The notes under the pieces were generated by a model. The model was given only the letters and a program-made list of their open reading frames with translations, did no database searches and had not been told where the DNA came from. DNA of 64,000 bases from contig JAGYIG010000013.1 of the NCBI GenBank assembly GCA_018402455.1, positions 17,868 to 81,867 of the forward strand. Reading direction: 5' to 3'. Positions 56,087 through 64,000 of this stretch are shown one piece after another. Origin of the DNA: Opitutaceae bacterium (lineage in GTDB: Bacteria; Verrucomicrobiota; Verrucomicrobiia; Opitutales; Opitutaceae). Every line of letters starts with the position of its first letter. Position 1 is the stretch's first letter. A program made the translations under genes and the position numbers.

Positions 56087-56719
56087 TTAGAGTTTAACTG
56101 ATGCTACCTTTTTCATTCCCGCTTTCAGTTCGTCCGCGAGGTGTGAAGAGAATTTTTTCGGACTAAACGACAGCAGGTCGCCATCGGATTCAAAGTGGGC
56201 CACGAAAACTCGGCCCAAGGCATAGGTCAAACCGCCCGCGTAGGCGGGCGCTGCGACCATCCCCATCAGCTGGCCGATACCGGGCACGACCTTCAGGGCT
56301 GACGCAAAGGAACTTTGGGCCACCATTCCCGGGGCCACGGCCGCGACCGTGGTCGAAATCAGGGCCTTGCCCAGATTTTCGGTGAAGGGCACGCCGTAAA
56401 TTCGAGAAAGGTCCGCCAGCATTTTGAGCTGCACGCCTCCGATGGCGGCCATGTCCCAACCCGGGGCCGGGATGGCTCCCGCCCCCGCAGCCAGTAAGGC
56501 GCTGCTGCATACGACGCTGTTCGCGGCATCGACGTTGGATTGCAAAGTCACGGTGTCAGAGGAAGAGCTCATGGTAGGAGAAGAGGGTTGGCGCACCCGG
56601 CGGTTATTGGATTGGCGGGAGGAGGAGGGGGCGGGACCGGCGCGATCATCACTGCCGGAAGAATCCAACGATGCCGCAAGTTTGTCTTTAAGCTGTTGGT
56701 TTTTTGTTTGTCGGGCCAT
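56087..56719 (-). CDS. DUF697-like helical protein A
   Basis: 210 residues. The first 70 are low complexity (Ser/Asp/Arg) and probably disordered. The second part follows the DUF697 pattern: ALLAAGAGAIPAPGWDMAAI, KMLADLSRIYGVPFTENLGK, KVVPGIGQLMGMVAAP, and YALGRVFVAHFESDGDLLSF. It resembles the protein at 54661 more than expected by chance, so the two may be a divergent pair flanking the ParA-like gene. Function is unknown beyond membrane association. Confidence 0.75.
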   Translation of the reverse strand: MARQTKNQQLKDKLAASLDSSGSDDRAGPAPSSSRQSNNRRVRQPSSPTMSSSSDTVTLQSNVDAANSVVCSSALLAAGAGAIPAPGWDMAAIGGVQLKMLADLSRIYGVPFTENLGKALISTTVAAVAPGMVAQSSFASALKVVPGIGQLMGMVAAPAYAGGLTYALGRVFVAHFESDGDLLSFSPKKFSSHLADELKAGMKKVASVKL

Positions 56720-56914
56720 TGTGGAATGGGGCAGCCGCCACCGTGGGAAGTTGTCAGTTTATCCATCCGGAGCGTCAAGAGTTGTTTTATCCCACGCCTG
56801 AGCAATTGGCCTGTTCCGGCTCCCGCCAAATTCGCTTGCTTTGTGGTCCGGCCAACTCTGGAAACAGCGATCGCCGTCCGTAGGCGTCCCTGACTCCCCG
56901 ACCTTCCCTTCCGC

Positions 56915-58552
56915 ATGAATTTCCTCCGTTTCCTGTCCAAAGAGTCAGGCCTTTTCGGCAAAAGAATTGGGGCGGCGACTCTCTTCAGCGGCTTGATCAG
57001 CGGATTCATGGTGACCATCATTCTGGGAGCGGCTTCCACCGCTAGCGACCCGACCCAGAGTTTTCGCAACTTGCTGCTCTTCGGGGTCGCCTTGGCTTCC
57101 ATGATGATCGCCAAGCGCTACAGCCTGCGCCACGCCACCGATTTGACCGAAAACATCGTCCGCCGCCTCCGCCTGCGCATCACGGATAAGATCCGCCGGG
57201 CCGAGTTGTTTTACTTTGAAAAAATTGGCGCGGAGCGATTCCACAATCTGCTCACCACCGAAACCCAGGTGATTTCGACCACCGCCACCATGGCGATCAA
57301 CGCATCAGCGTCCGCCGTCATGCTCCTCTTCGCTTTCGGCTTCATCGCGGTGCTTTCCCTCCCCGCGTTTTTCCTGTCCCTAAGCGCAATCGCGGCGGCC
57401 ATTTTCGCCTATCGGATCAGTTTGGCCTCCGTGGATCCCCTGCTGCGCCAGACGATCAATCAGGAAAACAAATTCTTCGCTTTGTTGAGTCACCTGCTGC
57501 GCGGATTTGCCGAGGTGAAGATGAATGTGCGCAAGAACCGGGACCTTTACGACGGGCATTTGGTCCCGGCGGCGGACGAGCTGTGCGACCTGAAAGTCGA
57601 GACCGGACATCGATTTGTCACCACCACGATCATCACCAATTCAGCGTTCTATATTCTGCTGGCGGTGATCATTTTCATCCTGCCGCGGGTGACGCAGGTC
57701 GAACCCACCGTGATCATGAAAATAGCCGCCGTGGTCCTGTTTGTTTTTGGTCCGCTGGCGGAAGTGGTGGGAGTGCTGCCCTTTCTGGCGAAGGCCACCG
57801 TTTCGATCGAGGCCATCAATGAGATGGAGGCCAGTTTGGACCGGGAGGTCGGCCGCCACCCCCCCACCGATCTTTCCAAACCACCCCAACCCCGGTCGTT
57901 CCAATCTCTCGGGGTGCGGGACCTCATGTTTCAATACGATAATGCCGATGGATCCCCCGGGTATGAACTCGGACCGCTGAGCGTTGACTTCGCGCAGGGC
58001 CAGACGGTTTTCATCAAAGGGGGCAATGGCAGCGGAAAATCCACGTTCCTGAAGTTATTCACCGGTCTCTATCCCCCGAAATCGGGTAGTCTGACTATCG
58101 ACGACAAGGATGTGCTGCCCTCCCAAATCCAAAACTACCGGGAACTCTTCTCGATCGTCTTCACCGACTTCCACCTTTTCGACCGGCTCTATGGCCTCGA
58201 TGCCATTGATGAGGACCAACTGGCCCAGCTCATTTACGAGATGGAGCTCGCTGAAAAGACCGCTTTTTATGAGGGCCGGTTTTCAAACATCGAACTCTCG
58301 ACCGGCCAGCGCAAGCGGCTCGCCCTCATCACCGTCCTCCTGGAGGATAAGCCGGTGCTGATTTTCGACGAGTGGGCGGCCGATCAGGATCCGGCCTTCC
58401 GCCGGCATTTCTATCACGATATTTTGCCCGCGTTGAAGGCCGAGGGTAAAACCATCATCGCCGCCACCCACGATGACCACTACTTCCATACGGCGGACCG
58501 CATCATCGCTATGGACTACGGCAAATTCGTCGAGCAGGAGAGTATGAATTAG
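56915..58552 (+). CDS. Cyclic peptide export ABC transporter (SyrD/PvdE type)
   Basis: A 545-residue fused permease-ATPase. The N-terminal six-helix region runs to about residue 300. The nucleotide-binding domain has Walker A GGNGSGKSTF with Lys375, a signature LSTGQRKRLAL and Walker B VLIFDEWAADQDP, whose DEWAADQDP form is the hallmark of siderophore and lipopeptide exporters. It begins a plus-strand run with the SPFH protein, on the edge of a region that holds a thioesterase and a fatty acyl-AMP ligase. Product export is therefore likely. Confidence 0.9.
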   Translation: MNFLRFLSKESGLFGKRIGAATLFSGLISGFMVTIILGAASTASDPTQSFRNLLLFGVALASMMIAKRYSLRHATDLTENIVRRLRLRITDKIRRAELFYFEKIGAERFHNLLTTETQVISTTATMAINASASAVMLLFAFGFIAVLSLPAFFLSLSAIAAAIFAYRISLASVDPLLRQTINQENKFFALLSHLLRGFAEVKMNVRKNRDLYDGHLVPAADELCDLKVETGHRFVTTTIITNSAFYILLAVIIFILPRVTQVEPTVIMKIAAVVLFVFGPLAEVVGVLPFLAKATVSIEAINEMEASLDREVGRHPPTDLSKPPQPRSFQSLGVRDLMFQYDNADGSPGYELGPLSVDFAQGQTVFIKGGNGSGKSTFLKLFTGLYPPKSGSLTIDDKDVLPSQIQNYRELFSIVFTDFHLFDRLYGLDAIDEDQLAQLIYEMELAEKTAFYEGRFSNIELSTGQRKRLALITVLLEDKPVLIFDEWAADQDPAFRRHFYHDILPALKAEGKTIIAATHDDHYFHTADRIIAMDYGKFVEQESMN

Positions 58553-58608
58553 GACTTTCTTCGCCGCGATCGCTGCTTCTAACTCCGACCCACGCCCCGC
58601 TGCCATCC

Positions 58609-59613
58609 ATGTCCGACGCACCCCCAGATCCCTCGAACCCCCTTCCCTCTGGCGCGGGATCCTCAACCCCGCGTGGAGGCCAACGGCGGGAGCGCAGCCT
58701 AGGAGCCAGGATTAAACGTAACGCCAGTGAAATCTGGGCGGACAACAAGCTTCTGCTCTCCGGCACCCTGCTCTTTGCCGCCTTCTTCATCGCCTTCTTC
58801 TGGAACCATATTTTTGTCATGATCCGGTCCGGCGAAGCGGGCGTGGTCTTCCGGCCGTTTACCGGGGGCACCTACACCGAGCAAAGTTGGGGGGAGGGTC
58901 TCAATATCGTCGCGCCTTGGAACCGGATGTACATTTACAACGCCCGGGTGCAACAGGTGCCGGACAAGTTCACCGTCCTCTCTGTTGATGGTCTCGCCGT
59001 GGAAGTTGAAGTCTCCATCCGGTTTCGGCCGAAGCGGGAGGACCTGGGTCTGCTGCACAAAAACATCGGACCGGACTACATCGAAAAAATCGTGAAGCCG
59101 GAGATCCAGTCGCAGTTCCGTTTCATTCTCGGCCAATACACGCCCGAACAGATCTACACGTCCCAGGGGTTCATCGTGCAAACGGTCAAACAAGGGGCCC
59201 TGGCCCAGCTCAACGCCCGCTGGGTGCTGCTCGACAATCTGCTGCTCAAATCGGTCAAACTCCCGCAAACGGTGGCCGAGTCCATCGAAGCAAAACTGCG
59301 GGCCCAACAACTCGCCCTCGAATACCAATACCGGATCGAAGCGGAGCAGATGGAGAAACGCCGCAAGCAGATCGAGGCCGAGGGCATCATGGTTTATAAC
59401 ACGATCGTCGGCGGAGCGGGCCTGGACCCGTCGTTCCTCCAATTCCGGGGGATTCAAGCCACCTTGGATTTGGCCAAATCGCCCAATTCCAAGGTGATCG
59501 TCATCGGCGGAGGCGAAAGTGGCTTGCCCCTGATTCTTGACGGACGCACGGAGACCAATGCGCTGACACCCGAGAATCTGGTTCCGCCCAAGACGCCCGA
59601 TCCGGCCAAGTAA
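58609..59613 (+). CDS. SPFH/Band 7 (prohibitin-like) membrane protein
   Basis: A 334-residue protein with a basic Pro-rich cytoplasmic tail, one membrane helix near residues 47-65 (NKLLLSGTLLFAAFFIAFFW) and an SPFH domain at about 80-255 (SGEAGVVFRPFTGGT, VEVEVSIRFRPKREDL, EIQSQFRFILGQYTPEQI). A helical KAQ-like segment (EYQYRIEAEQMEKRRKQIEA) completes the prohibitin pattern. SPFH proteins organise membrane microdomains or chaperone membrane complexes. It lies 57 bases downstream of the ABC exporter gene; the role in the cluster is a guess. Confidence 0.85.
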   Translation: MSDAPPDPSNPLPSGAGSSTPRGGQRRERSLGARIKRNASEIWADNKLLLSGTLLFAAFFIAFFWNHIFVMIRSGEAGVVFRPFTGGTYTEQSWGEGLNIVAPWNRMYIYNARVQQVPDKFTVLSVDGLAVEVEVSIRFRPKREDLGLLHKNIGPDYIEKIVKPEIQSQFRFILGQYTPEQIYTSQGFIVQTVKQGALAQLNARWVLLDNLLLKSVKLPQTVAESIEAKLRAQQLALEYQYRIEAEQMEKRRKQIEAEGIMVYNTIVGGAGLDPSFLQFRGIQATLDLAKSPNSKVIVIGGGESGLPLILDGRTETNALTPENLVPPKTPDPAK

Positions 59614-59652
59614 TTGCCCCGGACGGGGCCGCGCACTGTCCTCGCGCCGGGA

Positions 59653-61098
59653 TCAGTTTTTCGGATCGGGCAGACTCGTCTGCACCTCCACCGGATGGGC
59701 GATCGCCTGGGTCTCCGCATAGAGCCGGTTGCCCTTAACGTTGGCCCACGCCGCCTGGTAAACCTTGCGCATCGCATCATCCTGGACCTCCAGAAACTGA
59801 TTCTTCCCCGCCGAGTGCCGGAAAAATGAAGGTCCATTGGTCAGAAAGGGATCAATGTAGGAATCGGCTGCCTTCACGGTGGTGGCAAATTTTGAACTCT
59901 CGGTCACCCGCGCGGCGTTCTCCGGTCGCAACATGAATTCAATCAACTGGTGCACCGCGTGCCATTGGCGCTTTTTGGCGGGATCAATCTCCCACCCGGG
60001 ATCGCCGACCGGTTCGTTCGCGGCGGCACCAGCGGTCTCCGCTCCTTTGCGGCGATGGTGGGCCCGCAGCGGCACCATGAAGGAATCGCGAAAGACGATC
60101 GATCCCTCTTCCGGCAGGGCCAGACGCACCCGGGGGTTCCCCGGCTGGATAACCACCTCCTTGCCCGCCTTGTTCGTTTCCGTCAAATCATGCATCGCGG
60201 CGGTGACGTCAGCCGACCACGTCATGCTGAGCCCCTGACGCCCGCTCCGGAGCAGATCCGGGATGGCCTCCTCCTCGAACTCAATGGCGTAATACTTTTC
60301 CCCGTCCTCATCGGCTTGGGCGAGTCGTTGCAAAGCCACCAGGCGATCCGCCGCTCGATGCACCGCCGCGGGGTCTTTGGTGTTGGGCGATTCCCCTTGA
60401 TAGAGCAACATACTCCCCAGCGTGAACCGGGCATCGTCGAGCATCACCACGGATTTAAGCGGCCGGCTGATCAGCGTGTTGCGCTGGTCTCGATGAGGTC
60501 TGGCTTCGAAGATCGCCGCCCAGCTCGAGGGCAAACCGTCCACCCGATCCACGTCGTAACCAATACCGGTTGCCCCCCAGGCATACGGAATCACGACTTC
60601 GTTGTCGGGATCGAACTCCGGATTATACACCGTCGCCGTCGCAATCGGTAAAACGTGCGGGGTGGAGAAAAGTGCCCGGTCAAACCGGGCAATCAGGTCC
60701 CGCTCGCTCAACTCCTTCCCCACGTTGGCCGACGGCATGATCAGGTCACAAACCGGGTCAGCGACCGCCAACACGTCCACGACATCCTCATCCGCCGGCA
60801 GCGCCTCGGGCCGCACCTCCAAAATAAATCCCGTTTCCTGTCGGAATTTCTTGCGCAATTCTTCCGGAAAATACCCGTCCCAAGCCCAGATCACCAGCGT
60901 GCCCTTGCCCGGCAGAGGCGTCTTGGTTCCCGGATAATAATCTGACGACCACCATACGCCGAGCCCGATGACGGCCACCAGGGCAATTCCCCAGCGCCAT
61001 GGTTTAGCCCGACGGGGTGCGGGTGGGGACAGAGGGAGCCCCGAAGTCTGCCTCCCGGAGGGATCGCGTGAAACCTTGGATTGATCGGAATTGCTCAA
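59653..61098 (-). CDS. Extracellular solute-binding protein (polyamine-type)
   Basis: 481 residues. The TTG start at 61098 is supported by a strong AAGGTGAG ribosome site a few bases upstream. A single helix near residues 34-50 anchors it, and the periplasmic part resembles PotD/PotF substrate-binding proteins (LVIWAWDGYFPEELRKKFRQ, VIPYAWGATGIGYDVD, ENAARVTESSKFATTVKAAD). No permease or ATPase partner is adjacent, so it may be an orphan or a binding component for a distant transporter. The ligand is unknown. Confidence 0.75.
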   Translation of the reverse strand: MSNSDQSKVSRDPSGRQTSGLPLSPPAPRRAKPWRWGIALVAVIGLGVWWSSDYYPGTKTPLPGKGTLVIWAWDGYFPEELRKKFRQETGFILEVRPEALPADEDVVDVLAVADPVCDLIMPSANVGKELSERDLIARFDRALFSTPHVLPIATATVYNPEFDPDNEVVIPYAWGATGIGYDVDRVDGLPSSWAAIFEARPHRDQRNTLISRPLKSVVMLDDARFTLGSMLLYQGESPNTKDPAAVHRAADRLVALQRLAQADEDGEKYYAIEFEEEAIPDLLRSGRQGLSMTWSADVTAAMHDLTETNKAGKEVVIQPGNPRVRLALPEEGSIVFRDSFMVPLRAHHRRKGAETAGAAANEPVGDPGWEIDPAKKRQWHAVHQLIEFMLRPENAARVTESSKFATTVKAADSYIDPFLTNGPSFFRHSAGKNQFLEVQDDAMRKVYQAAWANVKGNRLYAETQAIAHPVEVQTSLPDPKN

Positions 61099-61176
61099 GC
61101 GTTCTCACCTTGTTCGATTCTGACAAATCTTGGCAAGCTCGCTTCACCCCTCGCGGTCCCCGGCCCCGTGCCGGGA

Positions 61177-61962
61177 TCAGCCCAACAGCTGCCGGACCAG
61201 TTGAACCGCCTCCGCTGCCCGTTGCTGATGGAAAAAATGGCCGCCCTCCAGCTCGCGCACCGCGCTCGCGCCGGTCGTGTAGCGGGCCCAGTCCGTCAAC
61301 TGATCCCGATCCGTAAAGGGGTCCTGCCTGCCGTTCAGCACCGTCAACGGAACCGCCAAAGATGGCCGCTCCGGCAGCTCCCCGCGGTAGGTATCGACCA
61401 AGGCAAAATCCGCTTTCAGCACCGGAATGAGAAGGGCCTTCATGTCCGGATCGGCCAACAGCGCAGCCGGCAGATTGCCATACCGTTGGGCCACCTGCTG
61501 CATGAATTCGTCGTCCGGCAAATGGTGAATCGCCGAGCGCGATGACGGCACATGGGGAGGATTGCGGCCCCCCAACAGCAGGTGCCGCAGGGGCTTGCCG
61601 GTCGCCGGCACCCGCCGGGCCAGCTCATACGCCACCAACGCCCCCATGGAATGCCCGTAAACCGCCACCGGAACCTCATCGGACCCCACCAGTTCCTCCC
61701 ACTTTTCCGCCCAATCAGCCGCCATCGCCGCCACCGTGGTGATCAAGGGCTCACCCCAACGGTTTTCGCGGCCGGGATACTGCGCCGCCCGCAGTTCCAC
61801 GCCCGCTTCCGCCAGCGGCGCCGCCCAAGGGTGAAACGCGGAAGCTCCCGCCCCCGCGTGGGCAAAACAGATGAGCCTCCACCGCGGCTGAATCAGGGGC
61901 CTCGGGGCCAAGTAGGAACGGGAGCGCAAGGGAGCGGCCATGACCCGCCAATGCGTTGGCAA
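61177..61962 (-). CDS. Type II thioesterase (alpha/beta hydrolase)
   Basis: A 254-261 residue GrsT-like thioesterase. The catalytic triad is visible: Ser in YGHSMGALVAYE, Asp in LNGRQDPFT and His in EGGHFFHQQ. Such enzymes remove wrong acyl groups from carrier proteins of peptide and polyketide synthases. It is divergent from the fatty acyl-AMP ligase gene. An ATG at 61941 is a plausible second start. Confidence 0.88.
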   Translation of the reverse strand: MPTHWRVMAAPLRSRSYLAPRPLIQPRWRLICFAHAGAGASAFHPWAAPLAEAGVELRAAQYPGRENRWGEPLITTVAAMAADWAEKWEELVGSDEVPVAVYGHSMGALVAYELARRVPATGKPLRHLLLGGRNPPHVPSSRSAIHHLPDDEFMQQVAQRYGNLPAALLADPDMKALLIPVLKADFALVDTYRGELPERPSLAVPLTVLNGRQDPFTDRDQLTDWARYTTGASAVRELEGGHFFHQQRAAEAVQLVRQLLG

Positions 61963-62029
61963 ACGGGAGGCAAAGCAATGCGCAAAATTTCCTTTAAAAG
62001 GTAAATGTCTGTTGCAGGGGCGCGGAGTT

Positions 62030-64000
62030 ATGCGCCTGACTCTCTCCCCTTACCGCCCGATCCGTCATCATTTTCACGTGCCCGAACCTTCTCCCCAGGA
62101 CCCCGATTTCCCGACCCTTACCGCCCTGTTGCGGCACCGCGCGCAAACCACTCCCGATCGGCCGGCCTATGCTTACCTCGCCGACGGCGAAATCGAGTCC
62201 AGCCGCCTCACCTTCGCCGAACTGGAGCGCCGCTCTCGGGCGATTGCCCAACGGCTGGCCACCCAAACCGCGCCCGGGGATCGGGCGCTTCTGCTGTTCT
62301 CTCCGGGGCTCGCGTTTATGGAGGCATTTTTTGGCTGCCTTTTTGCCGGCTTGATCGCGGTCCCCAGTTATCCGCCCAAGCGTAATCGCCCGGATCCGCG
62401 CCTGACCACCATCGTCCGTGACTCCGGCGCCAAATTGGTTCTCACCGATGCGGCGGTGCTCGCGGAAATCGAGCCGCGATTGGAAAACACGCCGAGCCTG
62501 CGGGCCTTGACTTGGCTCGCCACGGATGCCCCCGCCGACCCCTCCCCCACTCCCGCGCCCCCCGCACCGTTGCCCCACGTAGGATCGGCGGATCTGGCGT
62601 TTCTCCAATACACCTCGGGGTCCACCGCCGATCCCAAGGGCGTCATGGTTTCCCATGGCAACCTGCTCCACAATCTCGCCGACCTTGACCGCGGCTGGAA
62701 CCATGGACCCAACAGCATCATGGTGACCTGGTTGCCGATTTTCCATGACATGGGCCTGATTTACGGGGCACTGATCCCGCTGTTTAAGGGGTTTCTCTGC
62801 GTCATGCTGCCGCCGGCCTCCTTTCTGCAGCGACCGGCACGCTGGCTGGAGGCCCTTTCCCACTACCAGGGCACGCACAGCGCCGCCCCGAATTTTGCCT
62901 ACGATTTGTGCGTGGCGAGCACCACCCCGACCCAACGCGCGGCGCTCGACCTGTCCTCGTGGCACGTGTCGCTCAATGCCGCCGAACCGGTGCGGGCGCA
63001 CACCGTCGCCGCGTTTAATGCCGCCTTTGCCCCGTGCGGCCTCTCGCCCCTGACCGTCAAACCCGGCTTCGGCCTGGCCGAAGCGACCCTCAAGGTCACA
63101 GCCCTGCCGCGCGATGAACCGATCACCACGGTCTACGTGGAGGCCAAGGCGCTCGCTCGAAACGAACTGGATATCCTCCCCGCCGCGGATCCCGCCGCCA
63201 CCGCCATCATCGGCTGCGGTTGGGGCCAGGTGGACAATCGCACGCTGATCGTTGATCCGGATTCCCGGCAGCCTTGCCCGCCGGATCGGGTGGGAGAAAT
63301 CTGGTTCGCCGGTCCCTCGGTCGCGCAGGGCTATTGGCAACGCGACGAGGCCACCGCCGCAACCTTTCGGGCGACTCTGGCCGATGGATCCGGTCCGTGG
63401 ATGCGCACCGGTGATCTGGGATTTAGCCGCGGCCGCGAGGTGTTCGTCACCGGCCGCCTCAAGGACCTGATCATTCTGCGCGGGCTCAACCACTATCCGC
63501 AGGATATCGAGCTCACCGTGGAACAGGCCCACCCCGCCATCCGGTCCGGCTGCTCCGCCGCGTTTTCCATCGAATCCGGAACCGGCGAGGCGCTCGCCGT
63601 CGTGGCCGAAGTCGAACGCACCTTTCTGCGGCGTTTCGACCAAGCGGCAGTGGTCGCCGCGTTGCGCGAAGCCATCACCTCACATCACGAACTCACGCTG
63701 CACACCGTTGTTTTCCTCAAGCCCGCCAGCATCCCCAAAACCTCTTCGGGCAAGATCCAACGGTCCCTCGCGCGGCAGCGGTTGCTGACCGAGGCCTTCA
63801 ACCCCGTGGCAACCTGGACGCTGACCGATGCGCCCCCCCGCTCGCTGCCGCCGTCCTCCGAGGGCTTGGAGCGGTTTATGCGGGAGACCCTCGCCCAAAT
63901 CCTGAAAGTCGACGCCAGCCGGATCGACGCCACCGCTCCCTTCGCCGCGCAGGGCTTGGATTCACTGTCCGCGGTGGCCCTCTCCGGTGCATTGGAGGCG
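62030..64000 (+). CDS. Fatty acyl-AMP ligase fused to acyl carrier domain, 3' end outside window
   Basis: 657 codons from ATG 62030 (MRLTLSPYRPIRHHFHV) remain open to the window end. The adenylating domain reads like the FAAL group: YTSGSTADPKGVMVSHGNL, LPIFHDMGLIYGALIPLFKG, KPGFGLAEATLKV, RTGDLGF and PKTSSGKIQRS. A carrier domain begins near residue 620 with QGLDSLSAVALSG, whose Ser would carry phosphopantetheine. FAALs activate fatty acids for loading onto NRPS/PKS carrier proteins, so this is the starter for a lipopeptide or lipid-polyketide. GTG 62078 is an alternative start. The C-terminal part is not seen. Confidence 0.9.
   Translation, partial: MRLTLSPYRPIRHHFHVPEPSPQDPDFPTLTALLRHRAQTTPDRPAYAYLADGEIESSRLTFAELERRSRAIAQRLATQTAPGDRALLLFSPGLAFMEAFFGCLFAGLIAVPSYPPKRNRPDPRLTTIVRDSGAKLVLTDAAVLAEIEPRLENTPSLRALTWLATDAPADPSPTPAPPAPLPHVGSADLAFLQYTSGSTADPKGVMVSHGNLLHNLADLDRGWNHGPNSIMVTWLPIFHDMGLIYGALIPLFKGFLCVMLPPASFLQRPARWLEALSHYQGTHSAAPNFAYDLCVASTTPTQRAALDLSSWHVSLNAAEPVRAHTVAAFNAAFAPCGLSPLTVKPGFGLAEATLKVTALPRDEPITTVYVEAKALARNELDILPAADPAATAIIGCGWGQVDNRTLIVDPDSRQPCPPDRVGEIWFAGPSVAQGYWQRDEATAATFRATLADGSGPWMRTGDLGFSRGREVFVTGRLKDLIILRGLNHYPQDIELTVEQAHPAIRSGCSAAFSIESGTGEALAVVAEVERTFLRRFDQAAVVAALREAITSHHELTLHTVVFLKPASIPKTSSGKIQRSLARQRLLTEAFNPVATWTLTDAPPRSLPPSSEGLERFMRETLAQILKVDASRIDATAPFAAQGLDSLSAVALSGALEA

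Noticed and set aside
59617..59630. GCCCC/GGGGC hairpin between the convergent SPFH and solute-binding genes
   Set aside because: The stem is five to six pairs with no adjacent T run; it may be a weak terminator but cannot be separated from GC-rich background.
62005..62385. Plus-strand frame starting at ATG 62005 with a good ribosome site
   Set aside because: It is out of frame with the ligase and encodes a Pro/Arg-rich shadow; the ligase frame from 62030 has all motifs.
61994..63643. 549-codon minus-strand frame opposite the fatty acyl-AMP ligase
   Set aside because: It is antisense to a complete set of adenylation motifs and rich in Gly/Arg/His repeats.

Overview
The window is a GC-rich, densely coded bacterial chromosome segment. 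The gene content fits Verrucomicrobiota, most likely Opitutaceae: RNase HII and HIII in tandem, Tat-exported carbohydrate-active proteins, glycoside hydrolase family 1 (GH1), purine nucleoside permease, MntR-like regulator, DUF697 proteins, hybrid PAS kinases, and a dispersed repeat of the 'accacgaatggac...gaataaacacgaat' kind. The lineage is inferred from gene mix, not from a marker comparison. No rRNA, CRISPR array, transposase, phage or plasmid gene was found.

Layout. 1-8 kb: an exported heparinase-like fragment, an AraC regulator divergent from a fatty acid desaturase (with a perfect palindrome between them), a uroporphyrinogen decarboxylase-fold protein, a photolyase-type FAD domain protein, a frameshifted glycosidase-like gene and a PAS histidine kinase. 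8-16 kb: genome maintenance and translation genes (rnhB, rnhC, mutY, rpsU, dnaE). 16-25 kb: a methyltransferase, a heme block (HemX/CcsA-like plus hemA), mntR, tatC, ruvC, a TauE-type permease, recF and a cysteine desulfurase. 25-37 kb: purine nucleoside permease, cyclophilin, alanine dehydrogenase, a serine hydrolase, an ECF sigma factor with an overlapping membrane partner, gamma-carbonic anhydrase, nupC, a GH1 plus sugar symporter operon and an aldo/keto reductase. 37-39 kb: a decayed hybrid kinase. 39-50 kb: metallophosphoesterase, nucleoside hydrolase-like protein, aldo/keto reductase, glycogen phosphorylase, and an argH-MFS-lipoprotein-mutL run. 50-57 kb: a hybrid kinase lacking its phospho-acceptor histidine, tRNA-Arg(UCU), and an unusual group (membrane adenylate cyclase, two DUF697 proteins, an orphan ParA-type ATPase, a small membrane protein). 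57-64 kb: the edge of a probable lipopeptide or polyketide cluster (cyclic-peptide ABC exporter, SPFH protein, substrate-binding protein, type II thioesterase, fatty acyl-AMP ligase fused to a carrier domain and running off the end).

How the genes may work together. DNA repair and replication are over-represented (RNase HII/HIII, MutY, DnaE, RuvC, RecF, MutL), but they are scattered singletons, not one operon. Nucleoside handling (periplasmic permease, NupC, nucleoside hydrolase-like) and glucoside use (GH1, symporter, aldo/keto reductases, glycogen phosphorylase) are recurring themes. The most unusual group is the ParA/DUF697/adenylate cyclase set, whose tight spacing suggests a membrane-associated positioning or signalling module. 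Three palindromic repeats sit at gene boundaries, and matched base changes in their two ends suggest selection on, or copying of, a hairpin.
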